The position numbers were made by a program, and so were the translations under genes. The notes below the pieces were generated by a model. The model had not been told where the DNA came from. It ran no database searches and saw nothing but the letters and a program-made list of their open reading frames with translations. From positions 99,122,405-99,186,404 of the forward strand of contig OZ020269.1 in NCBI GenBank assembly GCA_963971225.1: a DNA stretch of 64,000 bases, written 5' to 3'. The DNA is from Melieria omissa. Its lineage: Eukaryota; Arthropoda; Insecta; Diptera; Ulidiidae. The first letter of the stretch is position 1. Every line of letters starts with the position of its first letter. This document shows, piece after piece, positions 47,939-57,650 of this stretch.

Positions 47939-48270
47939 GTTGGAAGATCACACAGCAACCAACAACTTGTCTCTCGTTGGAAGATCACACAGCAACCAAC
48001 AACTTGTCTCTCGTTGGAAGATCACACAGCAACCAACAACTTGTCTCTTGTTGGAAGATCACACAGCAACCAACAACTCTGTTCTCGTTGGAAGATCACA
48101 CAGCAACCAACAACTTGTCTCTCGTTGCAAGATCACACAGCAACCAACAAATTGTCTCTCGTTGGAAGATCACACAGCAACCAACAACTTGTCTCTTTTT
48201 GGAAGATCACACAGCAACCAACAACTCTGTTCTCGTTGGAAGATCACACAGCAACCAACAACTCTGTTTC
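47939..48270 (-). repeat. 37-bp minisatellite, 9 units, in the retrotransposon 3' region
   Basis: The unit, given on +, is 'gttggaagatcacacagcaa' + 'ccaacaacttgtctctc'. Unit borders are regular and differences are few ('ctctgttctc' variants). Because 37 is not a multiple of three and no unit frame has a stop, all three + frames stay open. That explains the repetitive open frames there. Confidence 0.95.
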
Positions 48271-48453
48271 TTTGTCTGTCGTTGACAATAAATACAAATA
48301 GTATCAGGACATTTCCTTACAGATTTATTAATTATTAGTTCGAATACGTCAAAATTCAGAAACACACATATGTAAGTAAGTAAAAATAGCATAATTGATT
48401 TAATCATAAATGAATGAAATTGAATGTCATGCAACGTGGAACATATGGTTAAG

Positions 48454-48456
<3 letters not shown>

Positions 48457-48493
<37 letters not shown>
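48457..48493 (+). repeat. poly-T run of 37 (poly-A on the retrotransposon sense strand)
   Basis: Uninterrupted T run between the minisatellite and the pol stop codon. It could be slippage-prone; its length may be an assembly approximation. Confidence 0.9.
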
Positions 48494-48494
<1 letters not shown>

Positions 48495-48610
48495 TTTATG
48501 ATATTTGCGGTAGTATTGTTAATTAGTTCAACATATCTGGTGAAATTACAAGAAAATCTATAACATCTAGGCTAAAAACAAAGCAAAACAAGGAAATAAA
48601 CACTAAAACA

Positions 48611-51418
48611 TTACTTTTCGTCGTCTGAGGATAACAAATCCTCCTCCTCGTGAACTAAGGAAAAGTCGGTAAGAGAGGCCCAAGGTTTTAGCTTGTCAGC
48701 TGCCTGCACCGATTCAAAAGGTCGCTGTGAAACCTGGGTGGTACTTGTATCGCTTATAACATATCTATCATTCCCAAGCACCTTCTTGACTACGTAAGGA
48801 CCCTTATACTTAGCCAATAATTTTTTGGAATGTCCGGTTGCAGGGTGTTCTGCTTTAACCAGCACCATATCGTCCTCCAGATACTTCTTCGGTCCACAAT
48901 GATTATTGTTGAACTGGGTTGCTGCCTTCTGGCCAGTTTCGTCTAAACGCATCTTCACACGGTCCCGAATTGTAGATAAAGGAATGTTCTCCTCTTCGTC
49001 TTCCATTTCTTGGTATAATGCGATACTTAAACTGTTGCCCAAAAAATTTTTGGGTGTAAACGTAAACAAGAGCTTCTGCGGTGTTTGACCAGTGACAGTG
49101 TGTTCGATGCTGTTAATGCCCCACTGTATAGCGCTGACGTGTTGGTCCCAATCACGATTGTCCATGTCATCTGACATTGTGCTGAGTGCTGTATTCACCG
49201 TGCGGAAGTATCGTTCAATTTGTCCGTTAGCACGAGGTGTTCGCACTGCTGTTAATATGTGTTTAATACAATTTTCTTTGCAGAAACCTTCGAACATTTT
49301 TGATGTAAACGCGGTACCGCGGTCACTAATTATTTGATTGGGTATTCCAACAAAGCCCGCGATTTCCAATAGAGTGTTTATAACGAATCTAGTGGTTGTA
49401 TTTTTTACTGGTTTGAGTATTAAAAATTTTGTGAATGCATCGATTACTCCTAATATATATTCATTTCCCTTTTTACTTTTTGGAAATGGACCCACATGAT
49501 CAATGTGCACTGTGTGAAATGGAATGGCATATTTGTCAATTGGATACAAATTAAATCTACTTTCATCTTTTCCTCTCTTGTTATACAAACACGGAATACA
49601 GCTGTCAACATATTTCGTGACGATTCTTCTCATTTTCGGAAACCAGTACATGCGTCTCAATCGAGTTAACGTTCTTTCTACGCCACAATGTCCTATATCG
49701 TCGTGGGCTGACTTTATGATTCGCCATCTTACCCCTCTTGGCACCACAAACATTTCGCCATCGTCTGTTTTCTTGTACAACCGGTTATCTTTGATTACGT
49801 AATTCTGCTGGTATTCCTTTCGCTTCTTGTTCGATGTTTCTGATAGTTGAAGTACGTCCAGTATTTCTCTGATCGATGAATCTTGTCTTTGCAGCGAGGA
49901 AATCCAGTCAATTTCTTCCATTCCGATTGTCATAACATCTATGCCCACAGGATCGGTGTTGTTAGCGGACTCAACAGGACAGCGACTTAAAGCATCAGCA
50001 TGTGCCATATGGGTAGCAGGACGATGAATTACTTCGAAGTCGAATTCTTGTATTTTTAGCCACCACCTTGCAATACGCGGTACGATATTTTGTTTACACG
50101 CCGTGTCCTTTAATGAGTTACAGTCTGTTAAGATTTTGAAATGTTTTCCCAATAAATAATAGCGAAATCGATCTAAGCTTTCAACCACTGCAAGAGTTTC
50201 TAATTCATAACTGTGATAATTTTGTTCGCATGCACTTGTTTGTCTGCTATAATACGCGACCGCACGTCTTTGTCCTAGTTCACACACTTGCATTAAAACT
50301 CCGGCGATGCCAATTTGGCAAGCATCTGTATGGAGCTCATGATCGTGAATTGGATTATAAATAACAAGAATTGGTTTTTCACAAAGTTTTTGTTTGAGGG
50401 TCATAAATGCGTTATTCTCTCCTTCTTCCCATTTGAAGGTGTTTCCGCTTTTAAGCAATTGATTTAAGGGATGAGCGAGTTTTGCGTAATTTTCAACAAA
50501 CCGCCGAAAAAAGCCCGTGAGTCCTAAAAATTGTTTCACTTCCCGGACATTTAATGGGACACGAAAATCTTTAATTGCATGGGTTTTGATTTCTCCGGGA
50601 CTTATCCCCTCGCCATTAACAACATGTCCCAGATAAGTAATTTTGTTCACAAAAAATTCACACTTGGCTAGTTTAAATGTCAAATTCATTTTAACACAAA
50701 TTTCGAGAAATTTTTCGAAGTCTTTCAACAAATTTTCGAAATTGTCACCAAATAATAATATGTCGTCCATGTAAGCTATTATGTTCTTGGTTGATGCCAT
50801 TTGTACCACCGCATCAACTAGTCTCATAAATACTGCCGGAGCATTAGAGAGACCGAACGGCATTCGTTTATATTGATAGTGACCGGCACATGTTACGAAG
50901 GCAGTCAAATGACGCGACGAGTTCGCCACTGGTACTTGGTGATATCCGTTCATCATGTCCATTACGATGAATATTTTGTTATCACAAATCAAATTTATAT
51001 TTTCTTCTATATTTGACATAGGGAACACTTCACGTACTGTATTTTTATTAAGTTCACGGTAATCAACAACCATGCGAAATTCACCGTCTTTCTTTGGAAT
51101 GAGAAACGCGCGACTAGCAAATTCGGAAGAGGAATATTCAATTATGTCGTTTTTTAAAAGTTCTTGTACGATTTCGTTCATTTTTGTTCGCAAGTGAAAT
51201 GGTACACGGAATGGTTTTTGATTAACAACTTTCTTTTCATCTTTTACTTTTATTTTCATTTCAATCAAATTCGTTTTTCCTAATTCAGACAATTTCTCGG
51301 AAAAACATTGCGCATATCTGTCAATAACTTTTAAAATTATATATTTGTCTTCTCCCGTTAGTTGCTCCCCCAATTTGATAGAATTTCGGTTTACCGCTCT
51401 GCAGTAAGGGGTGTCTAG
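48611..51418 (-). CDS. pol: pol: reverse transcriptase, RNase H and integrase
   Basis: The open frame directly after the gag TGA runs from the codon CTA at 51418-51416 to 48611. The stretch from TTG at 51373 is 920 codons. Residue numbers count from there. The RT palm has FRMVVDYRELNK (about 99-110) and YMDD at 201-204. Next come the QFLGLTGFFRRF thumb and RNase H with HTDACQIGIAGVL (about 348-360). The integrase has an HHCC-like zinc region (HDDIGHCGVERT...CIPCLYNK, about 565-615) and a catalytic core (HIDHVGPF, ISDRGTAFTS, NGQIERYF). A chromatin- or RNA-binding tail follows with no obvious chromodomain. No ATG suits a separate start, so I infer synthesis by readthrough of TGA. The frame has no disabling break. 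Confidence 0.93.
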   Translation of the reverse strand, partial: LDTPYCRAVNRNSIKLGEQLTGEDKYIILKVIDRYAQCFSEKLSELGKTNLIEMKIKVKDEKKVVNQKPFRVPFHLRTKMNEIVQELLKNDIIEYSSSEFASRAFLIPKKDGEFRMVVDYRELNKNTVREVFPMSNIEENINLICDNKIFIVMDMMNGYHQVPVANSSRHLTAFVTCAGHYQYKRMPFGLSNAPAVFMRLVDAVVQMASTKNIIAYMDDILLFGDNFENLLKDFEKFLEICVKMNLTFKLAKCEFFVNKITYLGHVVNGEGISPGEIKTHAIKDFRVPLNVREVKQFLGLTGFFRRFVENYAKLAHPLNQLLKSGNTFKWEEGENNAFMTLKQKLCEKPILVIYNPIHDHELHTDACQIGIAGVLMQVCELGQRRAVAYYSRQTSACEQNYHSYELETLAVVESLDRFRYYLLGKHFKILTDCNSLKDTACKQNIVPRIARWWLKIQEFDFEVIHRPATHMAHADALSRCPVESANNTDPVGIDVMTIGMEEIDWISSLQRQDSSIREILDVLQLSETSNKKRKEYQQNYVIKDNRLYKKTDDGEMFVVPRGVRWRIIKSAHDDIGHCGVERTLTRLRRMYWFPKMRRIVTKYVDSCIPCLYNKRGKDESRFNLYPIDKYAIPFHTVHIDHVGPFPKSKKGNEYILGVIDAFTKFLILKPVKNTTTRFVINTLLEIAGFVGIPNQIISDRGTAFTSKMFEGFCKENCIKHILTAVRTPRANGQIERYFRTVNTALSTMSDDMDNRDWDQHVSAIQWGINSIEHTVTGQTPQKLLFTFTPKNFLGNSLSIALYQEMEDEEENIPLSTIRDRVKMRLDETGQKAATQFNNNHCGPKKYLEDDMVLVKAEHPATGHSKKLLAKYKGPYVVKKVLGNDRYVISDTSTTQVSQRPFESVQAADKLKPWASLTDFSLVHEEEDLLSSDDEK

Positions 51419-51421
51419 TCA
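51415..51421 (-). promoter_or_regulatory. candidate stop-codon readthrough site, TGA-CTAG
   Basis: The gag stop TGA (51421-51419) is followed on the coding strand by CTAG, then GAC. Fifteen open codons lead in the same frame to the first RT-proximal TTG at 51373. UGA-CUAG is the strongest known leaky context in animal mRNAs. It stands at the only stop between protease and RT. Confidence 0.7.
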
Positions 51422-52552
51422 GTCTCTTTTAGTGTTACTTTTGTATGAAATAGTAAAACGACCATTTTCCCGAAGACAGCTAACACCAGGAAAATCCAAA
51501 TAGTTTTGACCGATAATCATATCACATTCTTGGTCGTGATTGTTCACTACGAAAATGTCAATTGGAATTGTAACATTTTGGACTGTAACAACTTTGTTCA
51601 TTTTTCCAAAGGCAGGTACTTCCATTCCACCAAAGCCTACTAACTTTGTTTGACAGTGTTGATAGTCCCAACTGAATTCTTGCGCCTTGGACAGTTTTAT
51701 TGTAGAGCACTCGCTTCCAAGATCCAGAAACGCGTTAATATTATTACCTTCGATTTCAGCGTTTTGAGTGAGCCCATTGGCGACATTTAAACGGCGGACT
51801 TTCGGTGTTGGTGCCACGTTAGCACGTTCATGTTCACGTTTACGCGGACGCTTGCAGTCGCGAGCAATATGGCCAATTTCGCGGCAGTTGAAGCACATTC
51901 TTGTTTCGGCGCGCTTATTTTGATATTCTACACTGTTTTTTTCATTAACGTGCATGTAGTTTCGGTTGGTGCCCGAATTCGCGAAAAAATTAAATCGATT
52001 TTTCTGTTGCTCAATAATGTTTATATGAGCCTTTATTTGCGCTAACAGTTCCTGTAACGATTTGGAACTCGAAAATGAGCCCGTTACCGCCGTAATTAGT
52101 TCCTTGTCTTCTAGACCGGAGACAATAAAACTTTTCGCGCACTCGTCACTGAATCCACCGTTTCGTGCAAGTGCAAGGACGTCATAAAAATATTTCTCGA
52201 TACTTTCGTCCCGTTTTTTTGTGCGACGCATGAGCTGCATATATGCCGCGCTCTCATCGCGCACCGTTGGGAATGCTTCGATTATCATTAGTTTGAATGA
52301 AGCCCACGTTAGTTCTTTGTCTTTTATGGCAGAGAACCAGGACGCGGCGGCTTCTTCAAGCCGTAATGCAGCATAAAATAATGCTGTCACATCTTCCCAT
52401 TTAAATATTTCTTTTACTGTTTCGATGTTATTAATCCATTCGTGCGCGCTTGTCCCGTTCGGTTGGGACGGATCGAAAGGCGGAATTAATCGCTTGCACT
52501 CCTCCAGCCCACAAATCATGCTGGATTTTGGAGGCACGTCTCCGTTTTCCAT
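51419..52552 (-). CDS. gag: gag-protease polyprotein
   Basis: The 377-codon frame starts about 40 nt inside the 5' LTR. The first ~200 residues form a capsid-like region with the retrotransposon gag pattern (AAASWFSAIKDKELTWASFK...AFP). A CCHC zinc knuckle CFNCREIGHIARDC lies at 220-233, then a basic stretch KRPRKREHER. The aspartic protease follows around 271-370: active-site triad FLDLGSECS (D277-L-G), and GQNYLDFPG near its end. D-L-G is unusual, since D-T-G or D-S-G is the rule. It ends TKRD then TGA, immediately followed by CTAG in the same frame as pol. Confidence 0.93.
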   Translation of the reverse strand: MENGDVPPKSSMICGLEECKRLIPPFDPSQPNGTSAHEWINNIETVKEIFKWEDVTALFYAALRLEEAAASWFSAIKDKELTWASFKLMIIEAFPTVRDESAAYMQLMRRTKKRDESIEKYFYDVLALARNGGFSDECAKSFIVSGLEDKELITAVTGSFSSSKSLQELLAQIKAHINIIEQQKNRFNFFANSGTNRNYMHVNEKNSVEYQNKRAETRMCFNCREIGHIARDCKRPRKREHERANVAPTPKVRRLNVANGLTQNAEIEGNNINAFLDLGSECSTIKLSKAQEFSWDYQHCQTKLVGFGGMEVPAFGKMNKVVTVQNVTIPIDIFVVNNHDQECDMIIGQNYLDFPGVSCLRENGRFTISYKSNTKRD

Positions 52553-52592
52553 GTCGAATAGTTTTGGAACAAATATCCCACTTCTGATTTTT

Positions 52593-52817
52593 TGTTATGT
52601 AAATTTTGTGTTTGTCGAAAACACACCGACACGCCCGTTCGATAATCTATCACTCGAATCACTGAATTCTATGACGACTACCGTGCCGGTGTGCTACGAA
52701 TGTAGGTGAAACAAGTGTTTTATCATTATGGTATGCCATGAGACGGGATTTTTCTCATGGGTTGCTCACGAATATACTTTTGTAAGTATATATGTTACAG
52801 TATCTTTTCCTTTAACA
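52593..52817 (-). repeat. 5' LTR of the gypsy-type element
   Basis: 225-bp direct repeat of 47611-47835. Transcription of the element would start here and run leftward. Confidence 0.95.
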
Positions 52818-52963
52818 AAATTTTAAACTATTGTTACGAAAATTAACTCTTTAGGCTTATTTCGTCTCTCTGGATTGTGCTTGAAAATAAAGTGAGTGCC
52901 TAAAAGTATGCTCGTAAAAACATTCATGCATACTACAGCGACAGAGTGCCTCATCGTTACATT

Positions 52964-52997
52964 GTATACCCCAGGGAGTGAAGGCCCTGGGGTATAC
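52964..52997. repeat. 13-bp-arm perfect hairpin
   Basis: GTATACCCCAGGG (52964-52976) and CCCTGGGGTATAC (52985-52997) are exact inverses around an 8-nt loop. It is too short for a known element class. Confidence 0.9.
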
Positions 52998-54383
52998 AGT
53001 TCCCCAGGACGACATAAGACGCATGTCTTATAATTTTGAAGGTTTTTAATTCTAAACGATAATACGATTTATAATTATACCATTGGAAAGGTATTGATAA
53101 GAGGAATCTAAAAACATAAACAAATATCTCAGTTCAAGTATGATTAGCAGATATAGCCAAAAAAAGCACACAAACTGTTTGTTGTGCTGTGGGGAATAAA
53201 TGACCCCGTTTCTTTTGCCAATGCATTTTGTATGCAAAACTTATCCAAGCACGAGTACACTTACCGGTGGAATAACAAATTTGTTTTAGAACCTGTTGTT
53301 GTCACAAAGAAGCCCTCATCCTTATTGGCAAACAACTGAGAAAGAAGATATTTTTTCGAATTTTTCAACAGCAAAACCATTTGTCAGTTGCCAGGTCCTG
53401 ACTGAAAGGCAAATGCATAAGAACCTCTTAAACAAACTCTCGAAGCTTGTGGCGAGTCAGTATGGAGCTGTGTGACCTGTCCTTGTTCTGATGCAACATT
53501 TTTCCTTTCCTATTGACCAAAGTTGGCTGCCTCTGGGCGATTGTTTCCTTCAGTCGGTCCCATTGTTAATAAAAGAGTACATCAGTAGTCAATCCTGGCT
53601 TGGCCAATGTGTCAACCAACTAACCGTGATTCGAACTTAATCATTTTCACTTTAAGTTGTTGTACGTGATCCATTTTTCATAACCAGTCACATACGCTTC
53701 AGAAATGGGTAGATTTCGCTGCAATTCAGTAGCGATTCGCTAATGGAATATCTACTTACCTATCAATGAAGTTTTTCTTTTGTGTTACCTACGTGTGGCA
53801 CCCATACATCAAGCTGGTTTTTTTTATTCAGCCTAATTCAAGTGGTTCCAATGTGTTTTCTATGCAGTGATATGATATCCTGGGTAATCGAAAAAGTGCT
53901 TGCATGTTAGTCGAACTCGAAAATTTCCATAATTTAATTGACATTTTCAATATTTGGCCTTCTCAAGCGTTGTTGACATCAAATAATCTGCAACGGAACC
54001 AAAATTATCTGGAACGGACCAAACCAAAATTGCGTTTGATCGGGTGTTTCAGTATTCGAACCAGTGGCGCAGGCAAAGAGGGTTTTAGGAGTTCAAATTC
54101 CTCCCAAATATCTGTTTGTAATAAAAATTGTAGGTGACAAATATAGTTTCAAATGGCATTTTCCTCCTGGTATATTTTGCATGAACCCTCCGACCGCTCC
54201 ACCAAAAAATTTGTATTTAAATTAATCAATAATTCAAAAAACTAAACTGATCCTAAAAGTATACCACATATTTATGGGCCCTGACAGCTTACATTTAACT
54301 TTAAATATCTTAATTTTTAATATTTCAAATAAATTTCAGTATCCTTTCATTCTCACCAGCTTTAATAACTATTTGTGTATTAA

Positions 54384-54466
54384 CCCTTTCAGTCACAATG
54401 TCCAATATATTGGACTACAGCCCATACAATTCATACAGAAAGGGTTTCTTTTCATGTCGGAAAGGG
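54384..54466. mobile_element. tiny piggyBac-type MITE (TTAA target)
   Basis: Ends CCCTTTC and GAAAGGG lie inside TTAA duplications (54380-54383 and 54467-54470). The interior has a near-palindrome TGTCCAATATATTGGAC. Only 83 bp long, and the inverted repeat is short, so less certain than the other two TTAA elements. Confidence 0.65.
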
Positions 54467-56804
54467 TTAATTTAATTCGATTGGAGTTTAAATTTTTAAA
54501 TTCTAAATAATTCCAGAAACTTTTTTTATTTTATTTAATTTTATTCAGACAGTTTTGTATTAAAAATTTCATTCAATTTGAGTTTAAGTATTTTTTATCC
54601 GAAAAATTGCCAACAATTGTTAATAACCCTCTTTCGTGTAAAAAAATTTAAATTTAAAAATTTAATTCAATTGATTCAATGTAATTCAATTTAATTAAAA
54701 TTAAATTCACATTAGTTTTAATTACTTTTCGTGTTAAAATTTGATTAAATTGAAGTTAAAATTATTCAATTCGAAAAAATTTCAAACAATTTTAAAGTAA
54801 ACCTTTAATTCTTAGTACTTTTCATTTACTCTTTGTATAAAAATTCAATTCAATTTGAGTTTTAATATTTTTAATTTGAAATATTGCCAACAATTTTTAT
54901 GTTACTTCTTATTTCTCATCAGCTTTTATTACTTTTCGTATAATAATTAAAATCAATTGAAGTTAAAATTATTCAGTTCTAAAAAAATTTCAAATAATAT
55001 TAAAGGTAACCTTTAATTCTCAACACTTTTCACCCACTTTTCGTATTAAAAATGCAACTTAATTTGAGTTTAAATATTTTTAATCTAAAATATTTCCAAA
55101 AATGTGTATGTCACCTCTAAACTCTCATCAGCTTTAATCATAAAATTAAAAAATAAAATCATAAAATTAAAATTCGATTTTTAATCAAAAAAACATAAGC
55201 TTCGTATTACCAACGATTGCTTAATTATTTTCCCCATTAATTGTAATCAAATTTGTTTTCGCTCGAACACAAACAATTCAATTTGACTTTTGAAAAATCA
55301 GCTAAAGTGCACTTAATACTTCATACTCACCGACTGTTCAATGTCTTCCTTTAGTCAATATTTCACAGTCGACTGTCGGCTGCTGATGATCTGCGATTAC
55401 GAGTATGGTTTTTCAATAAATAAACATCAAGGAAAAAAAACGTTTTCAATTAAAATTAATACGCATTTCATTATAGCTTGACAGCTACACTCAACACACA
55501 TACACACTCACACACACACACATTCACCATTCACCGCATACAACTCAATACAAACACCAATGCCCAACGAACACTGCAAACTTCTCATCTTTTATTTAAC
55601 GTCAACGCTGGCTGCTTCAGCTCTATGTATGTGTGTGTGTGTGTATTTGTGTGTCTGTGTGTTGGTATGTTTGTATTTGGTGTTCTCTGGCCTAATTGTG
55701 ATCTGCCACCGACATATACCAGCCACCTTGCAATTCAACAGTCTGTCGCTCGCAATCACATTTTTTCCCTCTTCCCGTCTGTCTTTAAGTTTTGGCTGCT
55801 TTCTCTGCTTTTGCGCGCTTTTTATTTTTCTTTTTTTTTGTGTGCTTTCACCTGCAGGCTTTACTGCTTGGCGCTTGTTGCGACACGGCTTCATTTCAAC
55901 GTTGTTCGGCTGCTTTATTTGATTTCATTTTGATTTTATTTTCTTGATGTTGTTTTTGTTGCTGCAAAATGTTAAAAGTGTCATGGATTACTTTCGCCAG
56001 AGCGACGTGATTTCACATCCACCGCAACCAAGCCTAAAAGTATGCTAGGCATTTCATTGCAGCTGCAAAAAACTTGACGTAGGTGTCGTTACTCCAGCCA
56101 GTCACGCCCCTTAATTGGCTTCATACTTGACGCTGTAGGTCGTTGTCTGTGTTCGCATTTCATTGCCAACACTCGCTCGCTGCTTGGTTTCATTAATTTT
56201 TTGCCACCTGGCAACTTACTATTCTGCCACTGTTGCCGTCACCTGTGTATCGAGTCGCTGTGCTTGCATTTGTATTTGTGTTTTGTTCTCGTTTGGCCAT
56301 TGTCCTTTGCAATGTCTGCGAACTGGCGGCCCACTGTTGCCATCAATTTTATTTGCCCAGCATGCCTCATGGCCGATTCTCTCTAGTTGCGCCACAATTT
56401 CTGTGTCGCTTTCATTTCGCCACGTTCGGTCGCTTTGTTGCTCTGCGTTTTCCATTACTGTCCATGCTGGGCGCAGGCTTATTTATTCTTTCATCGTTGG
56501 CATTCTCCGCGTCATCGTTGCCGCCGTTGGTATTTATACATAAAATGGTTGCAAACATTTTAAGAAATTAGTAAAGTAAAAATGAATTTATTGCGTCTGA
56601 GAATTGCTGCGCGCCGAACGCCACACTGCGCCCATCAGTCAGCGCGCTGCTGGCGCACTTGTGGCGCACAGTGGCGCAAACTGTCTTAATCTTCTTGTAT
56701 ATAAACAAAAATTAACAATCTGTGTGTAGCCAGTTCATTCTTTCGGGAAAAATTTGTTTGTGTGTGATAGAAGATGTCAATGCGGTGGTTTATAGCAGTA
56801 TTAT

Positions 56805-57650
56805 ATGTTTGTACGGCAGGTGGGCGTGGCACCTCCCATACAACCTAAATTTTTAATATGGTATATCTTCGGAATTATAAGTCGGGCAGCATTGAAATTT
56901 AGTACAGTGTTGTGGCGTAAGCGTGACATTCCACCGATAAAATTTAATGGGCGTTGGACATGGGGCGTGGCACTTTTTAATTCCGGTGTAACTTTAAACT
57001 AGAGCGTTCACATCAATGACACTCGGTACAAACTTACAATTTAGTCGTGTCCTTCGATAGGGGAAATAAGGTCGGTTTTGAACAAGGGGCGTGGCACCGC
57101 CCATACAACTCAATTCTTTAACATGGAATATCATTGGAATTATAAGTCGCTCAGCATTGAAATTTGGTACAGTGTCATGGCGTAGATGTGTCGTTCCACC
57201 GGTAACATTTAGTTGGACAAGGGGCGTGTCACTTTTTAAATTGCGGTGTAACTTTTGAACTATAGCGTTCACATCAATGACTTTCGGTTCAAACTTACAA
57301 TTTAGTCGTGTCCTTCGGCAGGGGGAATAAGGTAGATTCTGGACAAGAGGCGTGGCACCGCCCATACAACTCAATTTTTTAATATGGAATCTCCTCGGAA
57401 TCGTTAACTGCACAGCATTGAAACTTGATGTACCGTTGTCTCATAGATGTGTCATTCTACTGATGAGATTTCGTGGGCGTGTGACAAGGGGTGTGGCACA
57501 TTTTTGATGATCAAACATTTCAGCAGAACTAGAAGTAGCACATCAATGAAAGTTGGCACGAACTTTTCACTTAGTAGCTCAATTCGACTAGAAGAAAGTT
57601 GTGAGCATTGGACAAGGGGGCGTGGTACCGCCTCCATTTTTATATACATA
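56805..57650 (+). repeat. ~265-bp tandem repeat, about 3 copies
   Basis: Units begin with 'gggcgtggcaccgcccatac' near 56823, 57090, 57350 and 57625. They share 'gaattataagtcg', 'gcgttcacatcaatgac' and 'caatttagtcgtgtccttcg'. The last unit runs directly into the Helitron-like block, so the two may be one element. Confidence 0.85.

Larger units (their letters stand above)
47611..52817 (-). mobile_element. Ty3/gypsy-type LTR retrotransposon, nearly intact
   Basis: Two 225-bp LTRs (TG...CA) bound a 5.2-kb element on the minus strand. The order is 5' LTR, short leader, gag-protease, one TGA, then RT-RNase H-integrase, a 3' untranslated region with a 37-bp minisatellite, and 3' LTR. AAATTTT stands on both sides (47604-47610 and 52818-52824) as the probable target duplication. 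The LTRs differ at one position that I can see. A candidate primer-binding site TCAGAAGTGGGAT (52574-52587) resembles the 3' end of tRNA-Leu without CCA. No clear polypurine tract precedes the 3' LTR. No envelope frame is seen. Confidence 0.95.
52825..56800. other. presumed CSN7 intron, non-coding AT-rich
   Basis: No gene recognised. 54480-55320 is extremely AT-rich with repeated 'ttcaatttgagttt'-like phrases. AC and GT dinucleotide tracts occur at 55494-55525 and 55625-55645. 56160-56570 is less AT-rich and may be unique sequence. Confidence 0.5.

Noticed and set aside
47940..48338. Open frames with repeated 'SHSNQQL' / 'EDHTATNN' text
   Set aside because: They are translations of the 37-bp minisatellite on the antisense strand of the retrotransposon; openness in three frames follows from the unit lacking stops.
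51419..51421. TGA as a simple disabling mutation of a fused gag-pol
   Set aside because: Possible, but the LTRs show almost no decay, the rest of 1,300 codons is intact, and the stop is in the best known readthrough context; kept as a finding with this as the refuting alternative.
48611..52552. Envelope gene or an infectious retrovirus
   Set aside because: No third frame between pol and the 3' LTR beyond the minisatellite; it is a plain LTR retrotransposon.
55478..56571. Several 100-150-codon overlapping ORFs
   Set aside because: Low-complexity, Phe/Cys/Leu-rich translations over AC/GT tracts and moderately GC-rich intron DNA; no domain and strands conflict.
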